From: Hymenobacter swuensis DY53
GTDB lineage: Bacteria; Bacteroidota; Bacteroidia; Cytophagales; Hymenobacteraceae
DNA: 64,000 nt
Direction of reading: 5' to 3'
NCBI RefSeq assembly: GCF_000576555.1
Contig: NZ_CP007145.1
Span: 682,001-746,000 of the forward strand
Translations under genes and position numbers: made by a program
Part shown: piece by piece, positions 8,290 through 16,257 of the stretch
How the letters are laid out: each line of letters starts with the position of its first letter
Numbering within the stretch: the stretch's first letter is position 1
The notes under the pieces: model-generated
The model's database searches: none
Seen by the model: only the letters and a program-made list of their open reading frames with translations
What the model was told of the DNA's origin: nothing

Positions 8290-8385
8290 ATGGCTCCGCT
8301 CCTGATGATTCCCGTGCTCACGGCCGCCGGCCTGGCCGGTTTCTGGCTCTTCTCCAAGTCCGTCGATTTCTTCGACCAGATCTAA
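8290..8385 (+). CDS. Small single-span membrane peptide (31 aa)
   Basis: The 31-codon frame begins MAPLLMIPVLTAAG and ends SVDFFDQI. It has one hydrophobic segment (about residues 3-22) and an acidic tail. It starts 24 bases after the preceding stop and ends 12 bases before kdpF, in the same direction. The spacing and composition suggest a real translated peptide of the Kdp complex or its assembly, but I cannot assign it to a family. Confidence 0.55.
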   Translation: MAPLLMIPVLTAAGLAGFWLFSKSVDFFDQI

Positions 8386-8397
8386 CCCCGTCGCGCC

Positions 8398-8478
8398 ATG
8401 ATGGTCACCCTGTTTTTCCTCTCCCTCGCCACGTTCGGCTACCTCTGCTACGTGCTGCTGCGCCCGGAGAAATTCTAA
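8398..8478 (+). CDS. kdpF: K+-transporting ATPase subunit KdpF
   Basis: A 26-aa hydrophobic peptide with one membrane span that ends YVLLRPEKF, the typical KdpF tail. KdpF stabilises the KdpFABC complex in the inner membrane. It sits just upstream of kdpA, the usual position. Two adjacent ATG codons are possible starts (8398 or 8401). Confidence 0.85.
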   Translation: MMVTLFFLSLATFGYLCYVLLRPEKF

Positions 8479-8482
8479 TTCT

Positions 8483-8560
8483 GTTGCCCGTTACCCGTTG
8501 CCCGTTGTCAGGTCGTTCGACGATTGACAACTGGTAACTGGCAACCGGCAACCGGCAACT
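8483..8560. repeat. Imperfect inverted repeat between kdpF and kdpA
   Basis: The left side GTTGCCCGTTACCCGTTGCC and the right side GGCAACCGGCAACCGGCAAC form an imperfect hairpin around GGTCGTTCGACGATTGAC. The right arm ends about 9 bases before the kdpA start codon, so it could influence kdpA translation. It resembles the AACTGGCAACT family seen at 24.6, 48.4 and 61.3 kb. Confidence 0.65.
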
Positions 8561-8568
8561 CAACCAAG

Positions 8569-10269
8569 ATGAACAACGAACTACTCAGCATCGGCGGAAT
8601 CTACCTCATCACGCTGGTGCTGGCCCTGCCGCTGGGCGCGTATCTGGCCCGGGTGTTCCGGGGCGAAAAGAACCTGCTCGACTTCATGCGGCCCGTCGAG
8701 AATGGCATCTACCGGCTCTCAGGCATTGATGCCCGCCGCGAGATGACGTGGCAGCAGCACATGGTGGCGCTGCTCACCATCAACCTAGTGTGGTTCCTGC
8801 TGGCCATGCTAGTGCTGTGCACCCAGGGCAGCCTGCCGCTCAACCCCGACGGCAACCCTTCGATGTCGCCCGACCTGGCCTTCAACACGGCCATTTCCTT
8901 CCTGGTGAACTGCAACCTGCAGCACTACTCCGGCGAGTCGGGCCTGTCGTATCTCTCCCAGATTGTGGTGATTACCTTCCTACAGTTTGTGAGTGCCGCC
9001 ACCGGCATTGCGGCGGCCGTGGTGGTGTTCAACGCCCTCCAGACGCGCACCACCGAGAAGCTGGGCAACTTCTACGACTACTTCGTGAAGAGCCTCACCC
9101 GCCTGTTGCTGCCCGGTTCGCTGCTGATTGCCCTCATCCTGGCCTTCAACGGCACGCCCATGACGCTGCAGGGCAAGCAGGAGCTGATTTCTTTGCAGGG
9201 CGATTCGGTGGCCGTGAGCCGCGGGCCGGTGGCCGCCATGGTGGCCATTAAGGAGCTGGGCACCAACGGGGGCGGGTTTTACGGGGCCAACTCGGCTCAT
9301 CCGCTCGAAAACCCCAACTTTATCACCAACGCCGTCGAGAACATTGCCCTGGTGATTATCCCGATTGCCATGGTGTTTGCGCTGGGCTTCTACCTAAAGC
9401 GCCGCAAGCTGGCCTACATGATTTTTGGGGTGATGACCGTGGGCTTCGTGGCCCTGCTGGCTCCCACGGTGTACTACGAGATGCACGGCAACCCCGCCAT
9501 TTCCAAACTCGGCGTCGATCAGGCGCTGGGGGCCATGGAGGGCAAAGAAATCCGCCTCGGGGCGGCGGCTTCGGCCTACTGGAGCATCACCAACACCATC
9601 ATCAGCTGCGGCTCGGTGAACTCCATGCACGACTCGTTTATGCCGATTTCGGGCATGAGCCAGATGCTGGGCATGATGACCAACGCCTTCTACGGCGGCT
9701 GCGGGGTGGGTTTGCTCAACTTCTTCGCCTACCTCATCATTGCCGTGTTCATTGCCGGCCTGATGGTGGGCCGCACGCCCGAGCTGCTGGGCAAGAAGAT
9801 TGAGGCCCGCGAGATGAAAATTGCCGTCATCGTGACGCTGCTGCACCCGCTGCTGATTCTGGCGGGCACGGCCCTCACGGCTCACCTCTACGCCGGCAAC
9901 CCCACCGAGTACGCCGGCTGGCTGGCCAACCCCGGCTACCACGGCTTCTCCGAAATCCTCTATGAGTTCACCTCCGCCTCGGCCAACAACGGCTCCGGCT
10001 TCGAAGGCCTCGGCGACAACACGCCCTGGTGGAACATCAGCACCGGCGTGGTGCTGCTGCTGGCCCGCTTCCTGCCCATTGTGGGCCCGGTAGCCATTGC
10101 CGGCCTGCTGGCCCGCAAGAAGTACGTGCCCGAAAGCGCCGGCACCCTGCCTGCCGACACGGCCACCTTCGGGGTGATGGTGCTGGCCGTCATCGTCATC
10201 ATTGCCGCCCTGGCCTTCTTCCCGGCCCTGGCCCTGGGCCCCCTGGCCGAGCATTTCTCGCTGTACTAA
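8569..10269 (+). CDS. kdpA: K+-transporting ATPase subunit KdpA
   Basis: A 566-aa polytopic membrane protein that forms the selectivity filter and pore of the KdpFABC pump. Conserved filter segments are visible: NCNLQHYSGESGLSY, GTNGGGF (231-237) followed by YGANSAHPLENP, and SANNGSGFEGL. The usual ten or so membrane spans are present and the length is close to E. coli KdpA (557 aa). I place the start at MNNELLS because the 15 upstream codons are repeat sequence. It is followed by kdpB after an 89-base gap that holds another inverted repeat. Confidence 0.97.
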   Translation: MNNELLSIGGIYLITLVLALPLGAYLARVFRGEKNLLDFMRPVENGIYRLSGIDARREMTWQQHMVALLTINLVWFLLAMLVLCTQGSLPLNPDGNPSMSPDLAFNTAISFLVNCNLQHYSGESGLSYLSQIVVITFLQFVSAATGIAAAVVVFNALQTRTTEKLGNFYDYFVKSLTRLLLPGSLLIALILAFNGTPMTLQGKQELISLQGDSVAVSRGPVAAMVAIKELGTNGGGFYGANSAHPLENPNFITNAVENIALVIIPIAMVFALGFYLKRRKLAYMIFGVMTVGFVALLAPTVYYEMHGNPAISKLGVDQALGAMEGKEIRLGAAASAYWSITNTIISCGSVNSMHDSFMPISGMSQMLGMMTNAFYGGCGVGLLNFFAYLIIAVFIAGLMVGRTPELLGKKIEAREMKIAVIVTLLHPLLILAGTALTAHLYAGNPTEYAGWLANPGYHGFSEILYEFTSASANNGSGFEGLGDNTPWWNISTGVVLLLARFLPIVGPVAIAGLLARKKYVPESAGTLPADTATFGVMVLAVIVIIAALAFFPALALGPLAEHFSLY

Positions 10270-10274
10270 TCTGC

Positions 10275-10353
10275 TTTAGAGCTTAGAGGTGAGAGCTGAG
10301 AACCTAGCTCTCGCCCATTGCCAAGCTCTCACTTCTAAGCTCTGAGTTCTAAA
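10275..10353. repeat. Inverted repeat between kdpA and kdpB
   Basis: TTTAGAGCTTAGAGGTGAGAGCT on the left pairs with the AAGCTCTCACTTCTAAGCTCT segment on the right, with mismatches. It fills nearly the whole kdpA-kdpB gap, so in an operon transcript it would be a hairpin just before the kdpB start. Confidence 0.7.
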
Positions 10354-10358
10354 ATCTC

Positions 10359-12407
10359 ATGTCAACTAAATCTCAATCTCTCTTTCAACCCGCGCTGGTG
10401 TCGGAGGCCGTGAAACAGGCGTTCGTGAAGCTCGACCCGCGCATCATGTTCCGCAACCCGGTGATGTTCACCGTGGAAATCGGGACGGTGGTGATGCTGC
10501 TCGTGACGCTGGGGCTGCTGGTGAAGCCCGATGCCGCCCAGGGCTCGTTCGGCTACAACTTCACCGTGTTTGTGGTGCTGTTCCTGACGCTGCTGTTCGC
10601 CAACTTCGCCGAGGCCATTGCCGAGGCCCGCGGCAAGGCCCAGGCCGAAAGCCTGCGCAAAACCCGGGAGGAAACGCCCGCCCGCGTGCTCGATGCCAAC
10701 GGCCAGGAGTCGTCGGTTTCTTCGTCGCAGCTCCAGAAAGGCCAGATTTTCCTGGTGGAAGCCGGCGAAATCATCCCCACTGATGGCGAAATCATCGAGG
10801 GCCTGGCTACCATTGATGAGTCGGCCATTACGGGCGAGTCGGCCCCGGTGATTCGGGAGGCCGGCGGGGACAAATCCTCCGTGACGGGCGGGACCAAGGT
10901 GCTGTCGGACCGCATTAAGGTGGTGGTGACGACGGCCCCCGGCGAGTCGTTCCTGGACAAGATGATTGCCCTGGTGGAAGGCGCGTCGCGGCAGAAAACG
11001 CCCAACGAAATTGCCCTCACCATTCTGCTGGCCGGGTTTACGCTGGTGTTCGTGCTGGTGTGCGTGACGCTGGCCCCGTTTGCCGAGTACTCCAATACGC
11101 CCATTGCCATTTCGGCCTTCATTGCCCTGTTCGTGTGTCTGATTCCGACCACCATCGGCGGGCTGCTCTCGGCCATCGGCATTGCGGGCATGGACCGCGC
11201 CCTGCGCGCCAACGTCATCACCAAAAGCGGCAAAGCCGTGGAAACGGCCGGCGACATCGACGTGCTGCTGCTCGATAAAACCGGCACCATCACCATCGGC
11301 AACCGCAAAGCCACCCACTTCTGGCCCGCGCCCGGCATCACGGAGGCTCAGATGGTAGAGGCTGCTACCCTGGCCTCGCTCACCGACGAAACGCCCGAGG
11401 GCAAGAGCATTGTGGAGCTGGCCGGCGAAACCCGCCGCTCCGACGTGGCCGGCCTGCGCACTCGCCTTCAAGGAGCCGAGCTGATTAAGTTCACGGCCGA
11501 AACCCGCAGCTCGGGCGTGACGCTGCCCGACGGCACCCGCCTGCGCAAGGGCGCTTCCGACGCCATCCGGCAGCTGGCCGCCCGCGCCAACCAGCCTTTC
11601 CCCCAGGAAACCACCCAGCGCGTGGAAGCCATTGCCAGCAACGGCGGCACCCCCCTGGTGGTCAGCCAGAACGACCAGGTGCTGGGCGTGGTGGAGCTGC
11701 AGGACATCATCAAGCCCGGCATTCAGGAGCGGTTTGAGCGCCTGCGCAAAATGGGCATCAAAACGGTGATGGTAACCGGCGACAACCCGCTCACGGCCAA
11801 GTTTATTGCTGAAAAAGCCGGCGTGGATGACTTCATTGCCGAGGCCAAGCCCGAGGACAAAATGCAGTACATCCGCCGCGAGCAGCAACAAGGCAAGCTG
11901 GTAGCCATGATGGGCGACGGCACCAACGACGCCCCCGCCCTGGCCCAGGCCGACGTGGGAGTGGCCATGAACTCGGGCACCCAGGCCGCCAAAGAGGCCG
12001 GCAACATGGTGGACCTCGACAACGACCCCACCAAGCTCATTGAGGTGGTGGAAATCGGGAAGCAGCTGCTCATGACGCGCGGCACGCTCACCACCTTCAG
12101 CATTGCCAACGACGTGGCCAAGTACTTCGCCATTGTGCCCGCGCTGTTCATGGTGGCCATTCCGGCCCTGGGCGCGCTCAACATCATGAGCCTGAAGTCG
12201 CCGCAGTCGGCCATCCTCTCGGCCGTTATTTTCAACGCCGTAATTATTCCGCTGCTGGTGCCGCTGGCGCTGCGCGGGGTAGCCTACAAGCCCATCGGGG
12301 CCTCGGCCCTGCTGCGCCGCAACCTGCTGGTGTACGGCCTGGGCGGCGTCATCGTCCCCTTCATCGGCATCAAGGTGATTGACCTGGTGGTAGGACTGTT
12401 TTTGTAG
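10359..12407 (+). CDS. kdpB: K+-transporting ATPase ATP-binding subunit KdpB
   Basis: A 682-aa P-type ATPase that powers high-affinity potassium uptake. TGES (158-161) is the actuator-domain dephosphorylation motif. Asp306 in DKTGTIT is the phosphorylated residue (307 in E. coli). [13 protein letters not shown] is the hinge motif. Length and motif order are normal for KdpB. Translation probably starts at the ATG encoding MSTKSQS. It acts in the inner membrane with KdpF, KdpA and KdpC. Confidence 0.98.
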   Translation: MSTKSQSLFQPALVSEAVKQAFVKLDPRIMFRNPVMFTVEIGTVVMLLVTLGLLVKPDAAQGSFGYNFTVFVVLFLTLLFANFAEAIAEARGKAQAESLRKTREETPARVLDANGQESSVSSSQLQKGQIFLVEAGEIIPTDGEIIEGLATIDESAITGESAPVIREAGGDKSSVTGGTKVLSDRIKVVVTTAPGESFLDKMIALVEGASRQKTPNEIALTILLAGFTLVFVLVCVTLAPFAEYSNTPIAISAFIALFVCLIPTTIGGLLSAIGIAGMDRALRANVITKSGKAVETAGDIDVLLLDKTGTITIGNRKATHFWPAPGITEAQMVEAATLASLTDETPEGKSIVELAGETRRSDVAGLRTRLQGAELIKFTAETRSSGVTLPDGTRLRKGASDAIRQLAARANQPFPQETTQRVEAIASNGGTPLVVSQNDQVLGVVELQDIIKPGIQERFERLRKMGIKTVMVTGDNPLTAKFIAEKAGVDDFIAEAKPEDKMQYIRREQQQGKLVAMMGDGTNDAPALAQADVGVAMNSGTQAAKEAGNMVDLDNDPTKLIEVVEIGKQLLMTRGTLTTFSIANDVAKYFAIVPALFMVAIPALGALNIMSLKSPQSAILSAVIFNAVIIPLLVPLALRGVAYKPIGASALLRRNLLVYGLGGVIVPFIGIKVIDLVVGLFL

Positions 12408-12423
12408 AAATCAGAAAGAAAAA

Positions 12424-12569
12424 TCCCCTCCTCAGATGAGGAGGGGACGCGGCGGCGCAGCCGACGCTGGGGTGGTTGACCCGCGTGCTGATGTTGTTTA
12501 CCGGAACGACTTAACTCCGAATCCTTCAACGAATCAACCACCCCTAGCCCCTCCTTTCCAAAGAGGGGA
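12424..12569. repeat. Inverted repeat between kdpB and kdpC (CCCCTCCTCAGATGAGGAGG family)
   Basis: The left arm holds the small palindrome CCCCTCCTCAGATGAGGAGG and then GGGTGGTTGA. The right arm holds TCAACCACCCC and CCCCTCCTTTCC. A closely related copy lies at 16091-16240, also within this locus. Here a GC-rich insert (CGGCGGCGCAGCCG) interrupts the left arm. Confidence 0.8.
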
Positions 12570-12605
12570 ACTAGCTCTAGACTTAGCTTTTTAGCTCCCT
12601 TTTCC

Positions 12606-13166
12606 ATGAAACAGAACCTGCTTCCCGCATTCCGCCTGACCCTTGTGCTGCTGGTGGTATGCTGCCTGATTTACCCCGCTTTGGTGTGGGCCGGCGCTCA
12701 GCTGGCCCCGGCCGGCGGGCAGGGCGAAACCATCAGCCACAAGGGCCGCGTGGTGGGCTACGATAACGTGGGCCAGAACTTCACCCGGCCCGAGTACTTC
12801 CAGGGCCGCCCCTCGGCCGTGGACTACAACGCCGCCGGCTCGGCCGGCTCCAACAAAGGCCCCAGCAACCCCGATTACCTAGCCACCGTGCAGGTCCGCC
12901 TCGATACGTTTCTGGTGCAGAACCCCGGCGTAACCAAGGCCCAGGTGCCGGCCGAGCTGCTCACCGCCTCCGGCTCCGGCCTCGACCCGCACCTCTCGCC
13001 GGCCGCCGCCGCCGTGCAGGTGGGCCGCGTGGCCAAAGCCCGCAACCTCGATGCTGCCAAGGTGCAGGCCCTGGTGACGGAGCACACCCAGCACAGCGCC
13101 TTCGGCCCCGACCGGGTGAACGTGCTGCGCCTGAACGCGGCCCTCGACGCCCTGCAGAACCGCTAG
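12606..13166 (+). CDS. kdpC: K+-transporting ATPase subunit KdpC
   Basis: A 186-aa protein with one N-terminal membrane span (about 10-32) and a periplasmic domain, as in KdpC of the KdpFABC complex. Family features visible are the segment around NFTRPEYFQGRPSAVDYNA, SGSGLDPHLSP, and VNVLRLNAALD at the C-terminus. It follows kdpB after a 198-base gap filled by an inverted repeat. Confidence 0.96.
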   Translation: MKQNLLPAFRLTLVLLVVCCLIYPALVWAGAQLAPAGGQGETISHKGRVVGYDNVGQNFTRPEYFQGRPSAVDYNAAGSAGSNKGPSNPDYLATVQVRLDTFLVQNPGVTKAQVPAELLTASGSGLDPHLSPAAAAVQVGRVAKARNLDAAKVQALVTEHTQHSAFGPDRVNVLRLNAALDALQNR

Positions 13167-13169
13167 CCG

Positions 13170-13304
13170 GTGGCTGCTTCCGCGCACCGGGCCCGCGCCC
13201 ATTATCGGCTGCGGGCCCACCGGCACCGCGGCCGCCGCTTCCGCCCCGGCTACACTCTGCTGGCTCTGGCGCTGCTGTGGCTACTGCTGCAACTGGTAGC
13301 CTGA
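13170..13304 (+). CDS. Possible small basic membrane peptide (44 aa)
   Basis: A GTG-initiated frame begins three bases after the kdpC stop. It encodes an Arg/His-rich N-terminal half (AHRARAHYRLRAHRHRGRR) and then one hydrophobic segment (TLLALALLWLLLQLVA). The tight spacing to kdpC and the positive-inside membrane layout favour a real peptide, but the composition could also arise by chance in GC-rich DNA. Confidence 0.35.
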   Translation: MAASAHRARAHYRLRAHRHRGRRFRPGYTLLALALLWLLLQLVA

Positions 13305-13308
13305 GGCA

Positions 13309-13390
13309 GTAGCGCGAACTGTGTAGTTCGCGTCCCCGCGCCGTTGCAACGATTGTCGTTCTGGGGCGCGAACTACACAGTTCGCGCTAC
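13309..13390. repeat. Perfect inverted repeat, GTAGCGCGAACTG family
   Basis: The 24-base left arm begins GTAGCGCGAACTGTGTAG and the right arm (13367-13390) is its exact complement. Both arms also carry an inner CGCGAACT/AGTTCGCG symmetry, so each can fold on itself. It follows the kdpFABC genes and precedes the porin. Confidence 0.85.
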
Positions 13391-13552
13391 TACCTCCCGG
13401 CTCGTTTTCGTTGCTTTACATCCTCAATTCTGTATTACTTCCCCGCCATCCGCCTGATCAAAAATCGTCAGGTTCCCCCTCTCCCCGTGGCTTCGCGCAT
13501 CAAGCGAACCGGGGGCCGGGGGGTGAGGTTCCTCGGCCTTCTTTCTCTCCCA

Positions 13553-14662
13553 ATGAAACCACTGGTTCTTTTTACCGCTACGGCACTGCTCACGGCTTCG
13601 GCTGCTATGGCCCAAACCACGCCCGATTCCACAGCAGCTGCGGCGGATCCGGCCAATCCGCTGACTACCTACGGGTTTGTGGATGGCTACTACGGCTATG
13701 ATTTCAAGCACGCGGCCACCAACCAGCGGCCCGGCTTCCTGTACTCGCACAACCGCCAGAACGAGTTTACGGTGAACAACGCCGTTATCGGCCTGCGCTA
13801 CGACAACGGGCAGGTGCGCGGGGCCCTGGGCCTGCACGCGGGCACCTACGTATCGGCCAACTACGCGGCCGAGGACCAGGTGCTCAAGCATCTGTACGAA
13901 GCCTACGCGGGCTTCCGGCCCTTCCAAAAAGCCTGGCTCGACGTGGGTATTTTCGGCTCGCACATCGGGTTTGAGTCGGCCCTGAGCAAGGACAACTGGA
14001 CGCTGACCCGCTCCCTGATGGCCGAAAACTCGCCGTACTACGAAGCCGGGGCGCGGCTGACCTACGAGGTGGCCCCGAAGCTGACGCTGACCGGGCTGGT
14101 ACTCAACGGCTGGCAGAACATCCGCGAAAACAACCAGGCCAAGGCCCTGGGTACCCAGATTCAGTGGAAACCCACCGATAAGCTGCTCATCAACAGCAGC
14201 ACTTTTTACGGCAATGAGCAGCCCCAGGACTCGGTGCGCCGCCGCCGCTACTTCCACGATTTCTACGTGAGCTACGCCGCCACCGACCGCCTCAGCCTGG
14301 CTTTGGTGTTCGACGTGGGCAAGCAGGAAAGCGAGCAGCGCGGCGGCAAGGCCGATACCTGGCACACCGGCGCGGCCTTCGTGCGCTACAAGCTGGCCGA
14401 TAAGTGGACCGCCGCCGCCCGCGCCGAGTACTACAACGCCGACCGGGGCGTCATCATCAGCACCATTTCGCCGGTAGCCGCCGCCACCGATTTCAAGGTG
14501 CAGGCCGCCTCGCTCAACCTCGACTACGCGCCCACCAGCAACGTGACGTTCCGGGTAGAAGGCCGCACCTTCCACGGCCGCCAGCCCTTCCTGACGGACC
14601 GCAACGGCAACCCCACGCGCAACTACGGCAACCTCACCAGCAGCATCGCGCTGTCGTTTTAG
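13553..14662 (+). CDS. Outer-membrane beta-barrel porin (kdp-associated)
   Basis: A 369-aa protein with a signal peptide (MKPLVLFTATALLTASAAMAQ), then alternating amphipathic strands and a C-terminal Phe (SIALSF), the layout of an outer-membrane barrel. It resembles the BBP2/OmpL-type porins of Bacteroidetes. Its place between kdpC and the KdpD sensor domain suggests it supplies ions across the outer membrane to the pump, which is inference. I place the start at MKPLV; 22 upstream in-frame codons do not look like signal sequence. Confidence 0.88.
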   Translation: MKPLVLFTATALLTASAAMAQTTPDSTAAAADPANPLTTYGFVDGYYGYDFKHAATNQRPGFLYSHNRQNEFTVNNAVIGLRYDNGQVRGALGLHAGTYVSANYAAEDQVLKHLYEAYAGFRPFQKAWLDVGIFGSHIGFESALSKDNWTLTRSLMAENSPYYEAGARLTYEVAPKLTLTGLVLNGWQNIRENNQAKALGTQIQWKPTDKLLINSSTFYGNEQPQDSVRRRRYFHDFYVSYAATDRLSLALVFDVGKQESEQRGGKADTWHTGAAFVRYKLADKWTAAARAEYYNADRGVIISTISPVAAATDFKVQAASLNLDYAPTSNVTFRVEGRTFHGRQPFLTDRNGNPTRNYGNLTSSIALSF

Positions 14663-14691
14663 AGTACTCAGCCAGCACGACAACATAGCAC

Positions 14692-14882
14692 GTCATTCCG
14701 AGCAGCGCGAGGAATCTCGCGTGCTGACGTTGCCAAGCTACCTGTCATGCTGAGCGTAGCCGAAGCATCTCTCCCGCTTCGTTGAGCTACCATTTCAAGA
14801 GTCAGCACGCGAGATTCCTCGCGCTGCTCGGAATGACGTTCTACCGAAGCGGTAGAGATGCTTCGACTGCGCTCAGCATGAC
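14692..14882. repeat. Two interlocked inverted repeats
   Basis: Repeat A has perfect 37-base arms at 14692-14728 and 14801-14837, beginning GTCATTCCGAGCAGCGCGAG. Repeat B has arms at 14744-14781 and 14845-14882, beginning GTCATGCTGAGCGTAGCCGA, with a few mismatches. The order is A, B, A', B', so both hairpins cannot form fully at once. The pair fills the porin to kdpD gap. Confidence 0.88.
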
Positions 14883-14903
14883 GTTCTAACATTCCCTTCG
14901 ACC

Positions 14904-16079
14904 ATGTCAACTCCAGCCAACGACGACCAACAGCGCGACCAATCGGCCGAGCGGTTTCTGCGGCTGGTGCAGCAGCGGCGGCGCGGGCGGCTGAAGGTGT
15001 ACCTGGGGCTGGCCGCCGGCGTGGGCAAAACCTACCGCCTGCTGCAGGAGGCCCACGATCTGCGCGCCCACGGCGTGGATGTGGTGCTGGGCTACGTGGA
15101 AACCCACGGCCGCCCCGGCACCGTGGCCCAGCTCCGCGACCTGCCCACCGTGCCGCGCAAGCACATATTCTACAAGGGCCGCATGCTGGAGGAGCTGGAC
15201 GTGCAGGGCATTCTGCAGCGCCGGCCCTCGGTGGTGGTGGTGGATGAGCTGGCCCACACCAACGTACCCGGCTCCGAAAACGAAAAACGCTGGCAGGACG
15301 TGGAGCAGCTGGTGCGGGCCGGTATTTCGGTGCTTACGGCCGTCAATATTCAGCACCTCGAAAGCCTGCACGACCAAGTGCTGCGCATCACCGGCACCGA
15401 CGTGACGGAACGCGTGCCCGACCAGGTGCTGAAGCAGGCCGATGAAGTGGTGAACGTGGACCTGACCGTGGGCGAGCTGCGCGCCCGCCTGGAGGAAGGC
15501 AAAATCTACGACGCGGCCAAGGTGCCCACGGCTTTGCAGAACTTCTTTCAGGCCGAAAACCTGCTGCAGTTGCGCCAGCTGGCCGTGCGCGAAACCGCCA
15601 ACCTCATCAGCCGCCAGATTGAAACCGACGGCGGCGGGGCCGCGCCCGTGGCCCCCGAGCGCCGCAACCAGGACCGGCTGCTGGCCTGCATCAACGCCAA
15701 CGCCCCCGCCGCCCGGGAAATCATCCGCAAAACCAGCCGCCTCGCCGACCGCCTCTCGGCCGCCTCCTGGGCCGTGCTCTACGTGCAGACGCCCCGCGAA
15801 TCGGCCGACCGCATCAACCTGGCTACCCAGCGCCACCTGCTCAATAACCTGCAGCTCACCACTGAGCTGGGCGGCCAGATTCTGCGCGTGAAGGCCACCG
15901 ACGCGGTGCCCGAAATCCTGCGCGTGGCCCAGGAAAAAGGCGTCACGCTGCTGATTTGCGGCGTAACCAGCGAGAAAAGCTGGTGGCAGCGCCTGCTGCG
16001 CCCCGGCGTCACGCGCCGCCTCATCCGCGCCGTAGCCCGCTCTCCGCTGGACGTGGACGTGTTTTTGGTGAGTTATTGA
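14904..16079 (+). CDS. kdpD: KdpD-type sensor protein lacking kinase domain
   Basis: A 391-aa protein matching only the cytoplasmic N-terminal half of KdpD. Walker A GLAAGVGKT (35-43) and Walker B VVVVDELAHTN (Asp114) belong to the KdpD nucleotide-binding domain. From about residue 250 a universal-stress-protein-like domain follows. There are no membrane spans, dimerisation helix or histidine kinase domain, so this half of KdpD is a stand-alone protein. The kinase functions appear to be carried by the next gene, 178 bases downstream. It probably senses potassium or nucleotide state and acts on that kinase (inference). Confidence 0.92.
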   Translation: MSTPANDDQQRDQSAERFLRLVQQRRRGRLKVYLGLAAGVGKTYRLLQEAHDLRAHGVDVVLGYVETHGRPGTVAQLRDLPTVPRKHIFYKGRMLEELDVQGILQRRPSVVVVDELAHTNVPGSENEKRWQDVEQLVRAGISVLTAVNIQHLESLHDQVLRITGTDVTERVPDQVLKQADEVVNVDLTVGELRARLEEGKIYDAAKVPTALQNFFQAENLLQLRQLAVRETANLISRQIETDGGGAAPVAPERRNQDRLLACINANAPAAREIIRKTSRLADRLSAASWAVLYVQTPRESADRINLATQRHLLNNLQLTTELGGQILRVKATDAVPEILRVAQEKGVTLLICGVTSEKSWWQRLLRPGVTRRLIRAVARSPLDVDVFLVSY

Positions 16080-16090
16080 TGTAGCGCGAA

Positions 16091-16240
16091 GCTAGAAACT
16101 AGCTCCCCTCCTCAGATGAGGAGGGGTTGGGGGTGGTTGATTCTCCCAGAACGGTTTTAGAGCTAGTTTTTTAATAGATGTTCAACGATTGTCAACCACC
16201 CCCAACCCCTCCTTTCCAAGGAGGGGAGCTAGTTTCTAGC
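16091..16240. repeat. Long inverted repeat, second CCCCTCCTCAGATGAGGAGG copy
   Basis: Arms 16091-16140 and 16192-16240 are complementary over about 49 bases with few mismatches. The left arm contains the self-complementary CCCCTCCTCAGATGAGGAGG, the right CCCCTCCTTTCCAAGGAGGG. It occupies the gap between the KdpD-like sensor and the histidine kinase. Confidence 0.87.
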
Positions 16241-16257
16241 CCTGATACTGCCCGCCC

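Noticed and set aside
10362..11891. 509-aa open frame on the minus strand opposite kdpB
   Set aside because: Shadow of kdpB, which carries all P-type ATPase motifs in the plus frame. Long antisense frames are expected at this GC content.
13424..14686. 420-aa open frame on the minus strand opposite the porin gene
   Set aside because: The plus frame has a signal peptide and barrel pattern. The antisense frame lacks any known domain and runs into intergenic repeats.
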